Below are positions 9,015 to 18,594 of a stretch of DNA of 58,291 bases, in pieces. The stretch comes from Kitasatospora phosalacinea. Lineage in GTDB: Bacteria; Actinomycetota; Actinomycetes; Streptomycetales; Streptomycetaceae. The translations under genes were made by a program, and so were the position numbers. The notes under the pieces were generated by a model. That model had not been told where the DNA came from and searched no databases. It saw only the letters and a list, made by a program, of their open reading frames with translations. The stretch is taken from contig NZ_JNYE01000038.1 in the NCBI RefSeq assembly GCF_000717185.1, forward strand, positions 1 to 58,291, read 5' to 3'. The stretch's first letter is position 1. Each line of letters starts with the position of its first letter.

Positions 9015-9092
9015 TCAGCACTGGGGCCGACGTCCGTGGTTTGCTCCGCGCCTCGCGCGGGCCTTCTTCTTGCGGCGGCGCTTCGACGACAT
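9015..9092 (-). CDS. Very small basic protein, likely ribosomal protein bL37
   Basis: A 25-residue protein. It begins MSSKRRRKKK, continues with Arg/Ala/Gly-rich basic residues, and has the ANHGRRP segment near its end, as in the actinobacterial large-subunit protein bL37 (about 24-26 residues). A strong GAGAGGAGAG site precedes the ATG at 9092 with ideal spacing, which supports translation despite the length. The role would be structural, in the 50S subunit. The gene stands alone, between the MpaB gene and a small acidic-protein gene on the other strand. It is easily missed by gene callers. Confidence 0.7.
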   Translation of the reverse strand: MSSKRRRKKKARARRGANHGRRPQC

Positions 9093-9273
9093 GGCCTCTC
9101 CTCTCGCGGCGGTGCACAACGGTCCCCCGTCCACCGTGCCCCGTCCGCGCCGAACCCGCCAGCCGACCCCGGCAGCCGACCCCGGCCCACCCGCGGACGG
9201 CCGGGCGGCGCCACGGCGGCACGGGGACCAGGATGGAGAGCAGCGGGGGACGGGACGGAGCCGAGGAGGCACG

Positions 9274-9462
9274 ATGTCGCACCACACGCACGGGACCCAC
9301 CAGGACGCGCCGGCCGACGAGTGGCCGCCGACCGAGACCCCGGAAGCCCGGATGACCGGCGAGGGGTCGCCGCCGCCGTCGGACGAGAGCGAGAAGACCT
9401 CCGCGGACGGCCCCGAGTTCACCGTCCCGGTCTCCTCGCCGCCCGAGACCGAGGCCGACTGA
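9274..9462 (+). CDS. Small acidic hypothetical protein
   Basis: A 62-residue protein starting MSHHTHGTHQDAP. It is rich in Glu, Asp, Pro, Ser and Thr and has no hydrophobic core, so it is probably intrinsically disordered. The ATG at 9274 follows a near-consensus AGGAGG (9264-9269), the main reason for calling it. I do not recognise a family. The His-rich first ten residues could bind metal, but nothing else supports that. Confidence 0.55.
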   Translation: MSHHTHGTHQDAPADEWPPTETPEARMTGEGSPPPSDESEKTSADGPEFTVPVSSPPETEAD

Positions 9463-9576
9463 CCGGGAGCGCGGTCGCGCGGTCTCGGGGTCACGGGGGC
9501 GCGGGTGCTTCGGGCGGCGGATCCCGGTTAGACGGACGGACATCCGTTCATGTGTTCAGCGGCTCGTCCGCCAGAA

Positions 9577-9634
9577 CGACGAACCGGTGAACCGACGAAC
9601 TGAACCGGTGAACCGGTGAACCGACGATCCGACC
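9577..9634. repeat. Tandem GAACCGGTGAACC repeats before the WhiB-like gene
   Basis: Four to five close copies of GAACCGGTGA/GAACCGACGA lie in the leader of the WhiB-like gene, ending about 10 bp before its ribosome site (GGAAGGAG). They may be regulator-binding repeats or simple slippage products. Confidence 0.6.
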
Positions 9635-9655
9635 GTCCGACGGAAGGAGCACCCG

Positions 9656-9955
9656 ATGACCGTGATTTCGCGCCTGCCCGGCGCCCTCGAGGAGGAGTGG
9701 GACTGGCAGCTCGACGGAGCCTGCCGCGCCGCCGACTCCCAGCTGTTCTTCCACCCGGCGGGGGAGCGGGGCCAGGCCCACGAGGAGCGCGACCGCGCCG
9801 CCAAGGCCGTCTGCGCCCGCTGCCCCGTTCGGGAGCGCTGCCTGATGCACGCGCTGGCTGCCCGCGAACGCTACGGCGTGTGGGGCGGCTGCACCGAGGA
9901 GGAGCGGAGCGGCATGCTGCGCCGTCGGCGGCGCAATCGCGCCCGCGCCCGTTGA
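9656..9955 (+). CDS. WhiB-family transcriptional regulator
   Basis: A 99-residue Wbl protein. The four iron-sulfur cluster cysteines are at 23, 53, 56 and 62 (CxxC plus flanking Cys), followed by the diagnostic GVWGG turn (74-78) and a basic C-terminus for DNA contact. Such proteins carry a [4Fe-4S] cluster and usually bind the primary sigma factor to control development, redox response or antibiotic resistance. Which Wbl subgroup this is cannot be told here. The ATG follows GGAAGGAG at proper spacing. A perfect 20-bp hairpin after the gene ends the transcript. Confidence 0.93.
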   Translation: MTVISRLPGALEEEWDWQLDGACRAADSQLFFHPAGERGQAHEERDRAAKAVCARCPVRERCLMHALAARERYGVWGGCTEEERSGMLRRRRRNRARAR

Positions 9956-9997
9956 GGCGCCCGCCGCGTGAGGCACCCGCCGCGCGGGCGGGCAGGA

Positions 9998-10044
9998 GTA
10001 CGACGGAGGCGGCCCCCGGGAAGTGGGGGCCGCCTCCGTCGTAC
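9998..10044. terminator. Perfect 20-bp hairpin, bidirectional terminator
   Basis: Arms 9998-10017 and 10025-10044 are perfectly complementary around a 7-nt loop. The hairpin lies between the convergent WhiB-like gene and the HATPase gene and has no U-tract, as is usual in Streptomyces. Confidence 0.85.
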
Positions 10045-10066
10045 GCTTTCGTCCTCGCGGAGCCGG

Positions 10067-10672
10067 TCAGGCGAGCAGCCGGGTGGCGTCGATCTCCGCC
10101 CAGATGGACTTGCCCTGGCTGTGCCGGTCCGCGCCCCAGCGGTCGGCGGTGCGCTGCACGATGAACAGGCCGTGACCGCCGGGCAGGCCGGGCAGGTGCG
10201 GCGTGCGCAGCGTCGGCAGGACCTCGGACGCGTCGGAGACCTCGATCCGCAGCCGGTCGGGCGTCGCGTCCAGGACGAGTTCGAGCGGGCCGCCCGCGTG
10301 CAGCATCGCGTTGCCGACGAGTTCGGCGACCAGCAGCACGACGTCCTCGGCGAGGTCGGGGTCGGGCGGTGCGGACCACGACCAGTCGCCGAGCGCCTCC
10401 GCGGTGAACGCCCGGGCGCGTGCCACCGGGCGCGGCACGCCCGCCAGTCGCAGGCGGCGGCGCTGTCCGCCCCGGGGCAGCGCCGCCCCTGCGTCGGGGC
10501 GGTCGCCGTCGAGGGTCCCCCGGCTCGGTGTCACGTGCGGGTCCCCTTCGCTCTTGGCGGCGGTTTCATCGGTCCGTCTCATCAGCTCGGTCTCACGGGT
10601 CGGTTTCCCGGCCGGGCCCGGATTATGCCGGGGACGCCCGGTCGTTCGTGACGCGGCGGTTGACGTGTGCAC
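10067..10672 (-). CDS. ATP-binding anti-sigma-factor-like protein (HATPase, RsbW type)
   Basis: A GHKL ATPase-fold protein with the N box ELVGNAMLHA and the G box GGHGLFIV, as in single-domain serine kinases/anti-sigma factors of the RsbW/SpoIIAB group. From the GTG at 10672 it is 201 residues, starting only 3 bp after the STAS gene stop. An ATG at 10582 would give 171 residues and removes a disordered basic N-terminus, so the start is unsettled. It lies just downstream of a STAS antagonist and in the same direction as a SigB-type sigma gene. The expected role is phosphorylating the STAS protein and/or sequestering a sigma factor. Confidence 0.88.
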   Translation of the reverse strand: MHTSTAASRTTGRPRHNPGPAGKPTRETELMRRTDETAAKSEGDPHVTPSRGTLDGDRPDAGAALPRGGQRRRLRLAGVPRPVARARAFTAEALGDWSWSAPPDPDLAEDVVLLVAELVGNAMLHAGGPLELVLDATPDRLRIEVSDASEVLPTLRTPHLPGLPGGHGLFIVQRTADRWGADRHSQGKSIWAEIDATRLLA

Positions 10673-10675
10673 GGC

Positions 10676-11044
10676 TCACCCGTCCGATGCGAGGGCTGCG
10701 TCCACCGTCTCGTGGATGGCGAACACGGCCTTCGCACCGGTCAGTTCGAGCAGGTGCCGGACCGAACCGGAGAGCGCCGCCAGGTGGAAGGCCACCCCTG
10801 CGTCGGTGGCGGCCATCCGGGTCTGGAGCAGCAGGTTCAGCCCGGACGAGTCGCAGAAGTCGACCCGTCCGAGGTCGACCACCAGCACCGGGGGGCGCTC
10901 GGAGAGCAGCAAGTCGAGCGCCTCCCGGGCGGGGGCCAGGGTCTCGATGTCCAGGTCGCCCGCCAGTACGCACACCGCCGCTTGCGACGGTGTGCGCCGG
11001 ACGTCGACGGCCAGGGGGGCCATGGGCAAGTTCTCGGCTGGCAT
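10676..11044 (-). CDS. STAS-domain anti-sigma factor antagonist
   Basis: A 122-residue single STAS domain of the RsbV/SpoIIAA type. The phosphorylation motif DSSGLNLLL is at about residues 65-73, with Ser66/67 as candidate sites. A partner kinase would phosphorylate it to release or lock the sigma factor. It precedes the HATPase gene by 3 bp, so the two form a partner-switching pair. The ATG at 11044 follows an AGGAACAGGA site. The sigma gene lies 120 bp upstream on the same strand. Confidence 0.9.
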   Translation of the reverse strand: MPAENLPMAPLAVDVRRTPSQAAVCVLAGDLDIETLAPAREALDLLLSERPPVLVVDLGRVDFCDSSGLNLLLQTRMAATDAGVAFHLAALSGSVRHLLELTGAKAVFAIHETVDAALASDG

Positions 11045-11164
11045 CCTCGTCCTGTTCCTTCGACCGATCTGCCTCGACCTTACGCATTGACGAGCCCGGC
11101 GGTCGAGACGGAGGGCCCGGTGCGGACGGCCGGGGCCGTCTCGCCGACGAGAATCGGCAGGACG

Positions 11165-12079
11165 TCAGTCCTCGGCCACGAGGCCGGTGCGCAGCTTGGC
11201 GAGCGTCCGCGACAGCAGCCGGGAGACGTGCATCTGGGACAGCCCGAGGCGCTCGCCGATCTGCGACTGGGTGAGGTCCTCGGTGAACCGCATCGCCAGG
11301 ATCTGCCGCTCCCGCTCCGGGAGCTGCGCGATCATCGGCTTCAGCGCGACCAGGTTCTCCACCAGCGCGAACCGCCCGTCCACCCGGCCGAGCCGCTCGG
11401 CGGGCTGCTGCCCGTCGCCCTCGCCCGGGGAGGTCAGGTCGAGCGAGCCCGCGGTGTGCGCGTTCGCGGCGGCCAGCCCCTCGATCACCTCCTCCTCGGT
11501 CAGCGAGAGGTGCTCGGCGAGGTCGGCGACGGTCGGCTCGTGGTCCAGCGTCTGGGTCAGCGCGTCCTGCGCCTTCGCCAGGTCCAGCCGCAGCTCCTGC
11601 AGCCGGCGCGGCACGTGCACGGACCAGGTGGTGTCCCGGAAGTGGCGGCGTATCTCGCCGACGATGGTGGGCACCGCGTACGTGGTGAACTCGACGCCCA
11701 GGGTCGGGTCGAACCGGTCGATGGCCTTGATCAGGCCGACCGAGCCGACCTGCAGCAGGTCCTCGTACGGTTCCTTGCTGTGGCCGAAGCGGCGGATCGC
11801 GAACCGGACCAGGGTCAGGTTCAGCTCGATCAGGGTGTTGCGGACGTAACTGAACTCGCGGGTGCCCTCCTCCAGGCCCGCCAGTCGCCGCAGCAGCACC
11901 CGGGTCATCTCGCGGGCGTCGGTCGGCGAGGCGTTCGCCGGGTCGGCGAGCACCTCCCGGTCGAGGCCCGGAACGTCGAACAGGGAAGCGCCCAGGGGGG
12001 CGGGTCGGGCCGCCCCGGGGTGGTCGGAGGGCGCCTCGGTGGGGGCGTTCAGGAGAAGTTCATCAGTGGGCACGGGCAT
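11165..12079 (-). CDS. SigB/SigF/SigG-family RNA polymerase sigma factor
   Basis: A 304-residue sigma factor of the stress/sporulation group. Region 2 is seen in EDLLQVGSVGLIKAIDRFDP followed by FTTYAVPTIVGEIRRH; region 3 follows; region 4 is LPERERQILAMRFTEDLTQSQI with the helix-turn-helix ending QMHVSRLL. An extra N-terminal 50 residues are low-complexity. The ATG at 12079 follows AAAGGA. Streptomyces carry several SigB paralogues controlling osmotic/oxidative stress and development; the exact one is not assigned. A SigB-type promoter candidate upstream suggests autoregulation, and the STAS/HATPase pair downstream probably controls its activity. Confidence 0.93.
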   Translation of the reverse strand: MPVPTDELLLNAPTEAPSDHPGAARPAPLGASLFDVPGLDREVLADPANASPTDAREMTRVLLRRLAGLEEGTREFSYVRNTLIELNLTLVRFAIRRFGHSKEPYEDLLQVGSVGLIKAIDRFDPTLGVEFTTYAVPTIVGEIRRHFRDTTWSVHVPRRLQELRLDLAKAQDALTQTLDHEPTVADLAEHLSLTEEEVIEGLAAANAHTAGSLDLTSPGEGDGQQPAERLGRVDGRFALVENLVALKPMIAQLPERERQILAMRFTEDLTQSQIGERLGLSQMHVSRLLSRTLAKLRTGLVAED

Positions 12080-12110
12080 GCCAGTCCTTTCCTCGTCTCC
12101 GGCCGGTCCG

Positions 12111-12142
12111 TCCCCGGGTACCCGGGGACCCTTCGATCATGC
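12111..12142 (-). promoter_or_regulatory. Candidate SigB-type promoter containing an 18-bp perfect palindrome
   Basis: On the minus strand, GCAT (12139-12142) is followed by 15 bases and GGGTAC (12118-12123). This fits the described Streptomyces SigB consensus GNNT-N14-16-GGGTAC. The -10 lies inside a perfect palindrome TCCCCGGGTACCCGGGGA (12111-12128). The predicted RNA start is about 32 bp before the sigma-factor ATG. Confidence 0.5.
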
Positions 12143-12285
12143 AGGATACGACGGTGGAGGTTGGGTGAAGGAAATGTGTCGACTTTCGCCCCGATCGGAC
12201 GCGCATGCGCCCGGGCGGGCGGGGCAGGCGGCCCGGTGACGCGGACCGCACCCGGCGGCCGCACCCCGGCGGAGGAGGGAACGAC

Positions 12286-12657
12286 ATGGGCCGGATCGAG
12301 GAGTCCATCGAGATAGACGCGCCGATCGGCACCGTCTACCGCGAGTGGACCGACACGGAATCGCTGCCCGCGTGCATGCGCGGCGGAGCGGGACGCGGCG
12401 CCACCGCGACCGAGGTGCTGCCGCCCGACCGGATCGCCTGGAGCGGCGGCCCCGAACTGCCCGGACACTCCGGAGTCGTCACCTTCCACCGCGTCACCGA
12501 CCACTCCACCCGGCTGATGCTCCAGCTCGACACCGAACCCCACGGGCTGTGGGACCACTTGGTCGAGGGCCTCGGCTTCACCGACCGCAAGGTCATCGAC
12601 GAGCTCGCCGCCTTCAAGGCCCGGGTCGAGGACCACCGCCACCACCAGGCCGCCTGA
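12286..12657 (+). CDS. SRPBCC family protein (polyketide cyclase/dehydrase-like)
   Basis: A 123-residue START/SRPBCC-fold protein. It starts MGRIEESIEIDAPIGTVYREWTD, the typical first strand and helix of the fold, and ends with a long helix containing WDHLVEGLGF. These helix-grip folds bind hydrophobic ligands; no catalytic residues can be assigned. The ATG at 12286 follows GGAGGAGGGA. The divergent sigma factor gene lies upstream and an SsgA-like gene follows 68 bp downstream with its own ribosome site, so co-transcription is plausible. Confidence 0.82.
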   Translation: MGRIEESIEIDAPIGTVYREWTDTESLPACMRGGAGRGATATEVLPPDRIAWSGGPELPGHSGVVTFHRVTDHSTRLMLQLDTEPHGLWDHLVEGLGFTDRKVIDELAAFKARVEDHRHHQAA

Positions 12658-12725
12658 GCCCCGGGCCACCGGCCCCCGACCCGGCCGGTCCCACCGACCC
12701 GCGAGAAACGGAAGGGAGCACCGCC

Positions 12726-13121
12726 ATGGGACCCGTCACCGAGCGGATCACCCTGTACCTGCTCGCCCCCGACGGCGCCGCCGTCCACCTCGACGCCGAC
12801 TGGCGCTACCGGCCCGACGACCCGTACGCGGTGAGCCTCGACTTCGGCCCGCGCGCCGCCGGGGCGGGCTGGGTGCTCTCCCGCGAGATGCTGCTCGCCG
12901 CGCTGCACGGGCCGGTCGGCGAGGGCGACATCCACTTCGCGCCCGTCGACGACGGCCTGCTCTGCCTGGTGCTCGGCGGGGCGGGCGGCTCGGTGGTGCT
13001 CACCGTCGACTGCGCCGCGATCGCCGGGTTCCTCGCCACCACGCTCGAACTGGTGCCGCTGGGCAGCGAGTTCGAGCGGATCGACTGGGACGGCGGGCTG
13101 GCCGGGCTGCTGTCGGCCTGA
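12726..13121 (+). CDS. SsgA family sporulation/cell division regulator
   Basis: A 131-residue SsgA-like protein (SALP). Family marks are the YRPDDPYAVSLDF segment, WVLSREMLLAALHGPVGEGD, and a C-terminal block around FLATTLELVP. SALPs are found only in sporulating actinomycetes and guide cell-wall synthesis and septum placement during sporulation. Which of the SsgA-G types this is cannot be decided here. The ATG follows GGAAGGGAG. The presence of this family is good evidence for a Streptomyces-like host. Confidence 0.92.
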   Translation: MGPVTERITLYLLAPDGAAVHLDADWRYRPDDPYAVSLDFGPRAAGAGWVLSREMLLAALHGPVGEGDIHFAPVDDGLLCLVLGGAGGSVVLTVDCAAIAGFLATTLELVPLGSEFERIDWDGGLAGLLSA

Positions 13122-13191
13122 GCGGCCGAGGTGGCCCGGGTGGCCCGGGCGGCTGGGGTGGCCCGGGCGCCCGAACGGCCGGGGCGGGTGC

Positions 13192-13548
13192 TCAGCGGCG
13201 GGCCAGCCGCCGTTCGCCGCTCGCGCCGGTGACGTAGTCGAGGTGGTAGTACGCGAAGACCTCGGGCTCCTGTTCGGCGGCGAGCACGTCGTCGGTGCCG
13301 ATGGACGGCGCGCTCTTCACGTCGTTGCGGTCGAACGGCACCCGCAGGTAGCCGGGGCCGGCCACCGCGTCCGCGACCGGCACGAACACCAGGCGGTGCC
13401 GGCCGAGCATGCCGACCGTGACGGTGGCGAAGGACGGCAGGTCGGTGGCGGTGTCGACGTAGACGTTCTCCAGACTGCCGATCTTCTTGCCGTCCTGGTC
13501 GACCACGTCGTGGTTGCGCCACTCCCGGATGTCGGCGATCTCGATCAT
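13192..13548 (-). CDS. PRC-barrel domain protein
   Basis: A 118-residue protein with an N-terminal PRC-barrel: WRNHDVVDQDGKKIGSLENVYVD, followed by strand-forming segments and VPFDRNDVKSAPSI. PRC-barrel proteins are small adaptor or RNA/photosystem-related folds; the role here is unknown. Its ATG overlaps the stop of the MarR gene (ATGA, 4 bp) and is preceded by GGGAGG inside that gene, so the two are translationally coupled and regulated together. Confidence 0.85.
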   Translation of the reverse strand: MIEIADIREWRNHDVVDQDGKKIGSLENVYVDTATDLPSFATVTVGMLGRHRLVFVPVADAVAGPGYLRVPFDRNDVKSAPSIGTDDVLAAEQEPEVFAYYHLDYVTGASGERRLARR

Positions 13549-14108
13549 TCACGGCCTCCCTGGGCTGGGCTCGGACCCTGTGCGTCCCCGTCCGTTCCAT
13601 GCTCACCGACGGCGGCGGAGGACGCTCCCCGGGCGGGCGGCCAGGTGTCCGGGGGCGGGGGAGCGGGCGGCCCGGCGGGCGCCGGCGCGGCCGGGGCGGG
13701 GAGCAGCAGGGCGGAGAGCTCGTCCAGGAGCTCGGCGGCCCGCCGGGCCTGCGCGGGGTCGGGCAGGGCCCGGGCGAGCAGCGGCTCGGCGGGGCGGGCG
13801 GCCCGGGCGCGGACGTAGCCGCGGGCGAGCGCGGAGACGGACAGCAGGGTGCGGCGTCCGTCGGCGGGGTCGGGGGCGGCGTCCAGCAGGCCGCGTTCGC
13901 GCAGCCGGGCGACGGAGGTGGAGACGTGACTCTGGGCGAAACCGGTGCGGACCCGGATGTCCTGCACCGAACTGCCCGGGTGCTGGTACACGTCGGAGAC
14001 CACCGCGACCTCGCCCGGGGTGAGGGTCTCCGAGGCGTGGTCGGTGACCATCGCCCGGCCCAGTTCGGTGAGCCGCTTGCCCAGTCGCAGAAGCCGTACG
14101 CCGTCCAT
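13545..14108 (-). CDS. MarR-family transcriptional regulator
   Basis: A 187-residue winged-helix protein. The helix-turn-helix region includes LTPGEVAVVSDVYQHPGSSVQDIRVR and the recognition part FAQSHVSTSVARLRERGLL, followed by the wing DPADGRRTLLSVS. The C-terminal 60 residues are Pro/Ala-rich and probably disordered. It is transcribed divergently from a methyltransferase gene, and a seven-unit 14-bp repeat array fills the gap. The simplest reading is that this repressor binds the array and controls both directions. The ATG at 14108 was chosen because it starts the DNA-binding domain; the open frame runs further into the array. Confidence 0.88.
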   Translation of the reverse strand: MDGVRLLRLGKRLTELGRAMVTDHASETLTPGEVAVVSDVYQHPGSSVQDIRVRTGFAQSHVSTSVARLRERGLLDAAPDPADGRRTLLSVSALARGYVRARAARPAEPLLARALPDPAQARRAAELLDELSALLLPAPAAPAPAGPPAPPPPDTWPPARGASSAAVGEHGTDGDAQGPSPAQGGRE

Positions 14109-14133
14109 GGCGGACAGGCTACCGCGCCACCGG

Positions 14134-14227
14134 CCACTGCATCGCCGCCGATGCATCGGTGCGAATGTATCGGAACGAATGCATCGTCGCAGATTCATCT
14201 TCACAGATGCATCTGTGGCGATGTAGT
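14134..14227. promoter_or_regulatory. Seven-unit, 14-bp-period palindromic operator-like array
   Basis: Cores resembling ATGCATC (TGCA, TGTA or TTCA centres) sit at centres 14139.5, 14153.5, 14167.5, 14181.5, 14195.5, 14209.5 and 14223.5, an exact 14-bp spacing. Two units are perfect palindromes: CGATGCATCG (14149-14158) and ACAGATGCATCTGT (14203-14216). The array fills the gap between the divergent MarR and methyltransferase genes and ends about 10 bp before the latter's ATG. Confidence 0.85.
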
Positions 14228-14235
14228 TTTGCGGC

Positions 14236-15093
14236 ATGACGACCAACGAGCCCGCGGGCTCCGACCCCGGCGGCCCCGGCACGCCCCGCGCCGCGCAACT
14301 GAGCCCGGTCTCCCGCACCGCGCTCTCGGTGGCCCGGGTGCGCGCCTACGAGAGCAGCCGGCCGGAGCCGCTGTTCACCGACCCCTACGCCCTGGCGTTC
14401 ATCGAAGCCTCCGGCACCCCCCTGCCCACCGAGGGCCCGGCCGGGCCGCTCGCCCGGCTGCTGGTCGCCCGGGGCGTCATGCGCACCCGCTTCTACGACG
14501 ACCGGCTGCTCGCCCTCGGCCCCCGCCAGGTCGTGCTGCTCGCCGCCGGGCTCGACACCCGCGCCCACCGGCTGGCCTGGCCGTCCGGCACCCGGCTGTT
14601 CGAGATCGACCTGCCCGCCGTCCTCGACTTCAAGCAGGGCGTCCTCGACGAGCGGGGCGCCGAGGCGGCCTGCGAGCGCACCGTCCTGCCCGCCGACCTG
14701 GCCGACCCCGGCTGGACGGACCGGCTGCTCGCCGCCGGGTTCGACCCCGCCCGGCCCACCGACTGGCTGGCCGAGGGGCTGCTGGTCTATCTGGACGCCG
14801 ACCAGGCCGCCGGGCTCCTCACCGCCGTCGGCGACCTGTCGGCGCCCGGCAGCCGACTGCTGACCGAGCAGGGCCGCGACCTGTCCCGCGTCCCGGCCGA
14901 GGCGGGGCTCACCGAGATGACCGCCCTGTGGCGCGGCGGCCTCGGCTCCGGCACCGCCGCCTGGCTGGACGCGCACGGCTGGCGGACCGGCTTCACCGCG
15001 ATCGACGCCTTCGCCGCGAGCCTCGGGCGCGAACTCCCGCCCGTCCCGGGCTTCGACGGCGCGGGCTTCCTGGAGGCCCACCGCGAGTCCTGA
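14236..15093 (+). CDS. Class I SAM-dependent methyltransferase (LCMT/TIGR00027-like)
   Basis: A 285-residue methyltransferase of the leucine carboxyl methyltransferase-like/TIGR00027 group found mainly in actinobacteria. The SAM-binding motif I is VVLLAAGLDTRAHRLAWP, followed by the acidic FEIDLPAVLDFK and the post-motif WLAEGLLVYLDAD. The methyl acceptor is unknown; such proteins are often O-methyltransferases acting on secondary metabolites. No Shine-Dalgarno site precedes the ATG at 14236; instead the operator array runs almost to the start codon, so transcription may begin very close to the ATG. An imperfect terminator follows the stop. Confidence 0.9.
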   Translation: MTTNEPAGSDPGGPGTPRAAQLSPVSRTALSVARVRAYESSRPEPLFTDPYALAFIEASGTPLPTEGPAGPLARLLVARGVMRTRFYDDRLLALGPRQVVLLAAGLDTRAHRLAWPSGTRLFEIDLPAVLDFKQGVLDERGAEAACERTVLPADLADPGWTDRLLAAGFDPARPTDWLAEGLLVYLDADQAAGLLTAVGDLSAPGSRLLTEQGRDLSRVPAEAGLTEMTALWRGGLGSGTAAWLDAHGWRTGFTAIDAFAASLGRELPPVPGFDGAGFLEAHRES

Positions 15094-15114
15094 ACCACCC
15101 GGCCCGACAAGCAC

Positions 15115-15151
15115 GTTCACCGCCGACCGGAGGAACCGGCCGACGGTGAAC
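15115..15151 (+). terminator. Imperfect hairpin terminator after the methyltransferase gene
   Basis: Arms 15115-15130 and 15136-15151 pair at 14 of 16 positions around a 5-nt loop (AGGAA). It also lies downstream of the convergent cellulase gene, so it may serve both strands. Confidence 0.65.
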
Positions 15152-15164
15152 GGGCGTTGCGCGG

Positions 15165-17302
<2,138 letters not shown>

Positions 17303-17308
17303 GAGGTC

Positions 17309-17322
17309 TGGGAGCGCTCCCA
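17309..17322. promoter_or_regulatory. CebR-type operator, perfect copy
   Basis: A perfect TGGGAGCGCTCCCA palindrome just upstream of the putative -35 of the cellulase promoter. Together with the copy at 17234 it flanks the promoter, 75 bp apart centre to centre (about seven helical turns), which would allow looping. It could also influence the divergent sugar kinase gene. Confidence 0.88.
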
Positions 17323-17485
17323 CTTGACGGGGGCCACCCGACCGGCCGCGCTGAAACGTACATCGGGCGTGTCCGGCGCGGCGGGGGTGACCCGGTCGAC
17401 GGTCCGCGCGTTGACTACGGGCGGCCTCCGGTGATGGAGTCCGGACCGCCGGATGTGCGTTCACCCTGTCGGGAGGCTGGTATCG

Positions 17486-18424
17486 ATGGCGGGTCGGCAG
17501 ATCACCGTGGTCGGGGAGTGCGTCGCCGACGCCTTCGTCGAACGCGACGGGGCCCGGCCGGGCGAACTCGCGCTGCGGGTGCTGCCCGGCGGCGGCCCGG
17601 CGAACACCGCGGTCGCCCTGGCCCGGCTGGGCACGCCCACCCGGTTCGTCGGCCGGATCTCCGCCGACCCGTTCGGCGCCCTCTTCCGCACCCGCCTGAC
17701 CGGCTCCGGCGTCGACCTGGCGGACACCGTCGCGGCCGCCGAACCCAGCACCCTGGCCCTGGCCGCGCTCGACGGCGACGGCCACGCCGCGTACTCCTTC
17801 CACGCCGAGGGCACCGCCGACTGGCAGTGGACCCGCGAGGAACTCGCCGCCGCCCGCCACGACGGATCGGTGTGCCTGCACACCGGCTCGCTCGCCCTGG
17901 TGCGCGGACCGGGCGGCCCGCGGATCGAGAACCTGCTCGCCGAGGCCCGCCCGTACGCCACCGTGTCGATCGACCCCAACGTCCGCACCCTGCTCGTCGC
18001 CCCCGACGCCTACCGGCAGCGCCTCGACCGCTGGTGCGAACTGGCCGACCTGCTGCGCCTGAGCGAGGACGACCTGCGCGTCCTGCTGCCCGGCACCGCC
18101 CCCGAGGACGCCTGCGACCGCTGGCACGCGGCGGGCGCCCGACTGGTCGTCGTGACGCTCGCCGAACGCGGCGCGCTCGCCTCGCTGGACGGCCGCCGCG
18201 TCCGGGTCGCCGCGCCCGTGACGCCGGTGGCCGACACCGTCGGCGCGGGCGACTCCTTCACCGCCGGGCTGCTGCACTCCCTCGCCCTCCAGGGCCACCT
18301 CGGCGGCCGCCTCGACTCCCTCACCCCCGAGGACCTGGAACGCGCCTGCGCCTTCGCCGCCCGCGTCGCCGCCCGCACGGTCGCCGTCCCCGGCGCCGAC
18401 CCGCCCTGGGCGGACGACCTCTGA
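17486..18424 (+). CDS. PfkB-family carbohydrate kinase
   Basis: A 312-residue ribokinase-fold kinase. The N-terminal substrate-side motif includes GGGPANTAVALARLG (about 35-49). The C-terminal PfkB signature DTVGAGDSF begins at about residue 250, with the catalytic base Asp256. The ATG at 17486 follows GGGAGG. It resembles fructokinase-like members, but the sugar cannot be assigned. It is divergent from the cellulase gene and shares the intergenic region that carries the CebR boxes, so a role in sugar uptake is plausible. Confidence 0.9.
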   Translation: MAGRQITVVGECVADAFVERDGARPGELALRVLPGGGPANTAVALARLGTPTRFVGRISADPFGALFRTRLTGSGVDLADTVAAAEPSTLALAALDGDGHAAYSFHAEGTADWQWTREELAAARHDGSVCLHTGSLALVRGPGGPRIENLLAEARPYATVSIDPNVRTLLVAPDAYRQRLDRWCELADLLRLSEDDLRVLLPGTAPEDACDRWHAAGARLVVVTLAERGALASLDGRRVRVAAPVTPVADTVGAGDSFTAGLLHSLALQGHLGGRLDSLTPEDLERACAFAARVAARTVAVPGADPPWADDL

Positions 18425-18522
18425 GCCCGCGGGGGCGCCAGCGGCCCCGCCCCGGACGCCGACAGCCGGCCGCCCCGGGCCCAGCCGACGGCGAGGCTCC
18501 CGCCGCGGTTTTGTTCACGAGG

Positions 18523-18547
18523 ACGGGTTCTGGTCCAACTTCTGTGG
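18523..18547 (+). repeat. Left terminal inverted repeat of the ISL3-type element
   Basis: 25 bases identical to the reverse complement of 20969-20993. Outward similarity continues imperfectly for about 12 more bases (both sides share TTGTTC), which is unusual for the ends of an insertion sequence. Confidence 0.85.
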
Positions 18548-18594
18548 ACCGGTGACGCTCAGTACCGACAGGGGTGTCGGTAGGACGGTTGATA

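Noticed and set aside
14134..14227. CRISPR-like array
   Set aside because: The repeats are too short and degenerate, there are no spacers of constant length, and no cas genes are present. The regular 14-bp array fits operators better.
14236..15093. A biosynthetic gene cluster around the methyltransferase, FAD oxidase and UvrA-like genes
   Set aside because: No synthase, scaffold or tailoring set is present. The candidate genes are spread over 37 kb among housekeeping genes.
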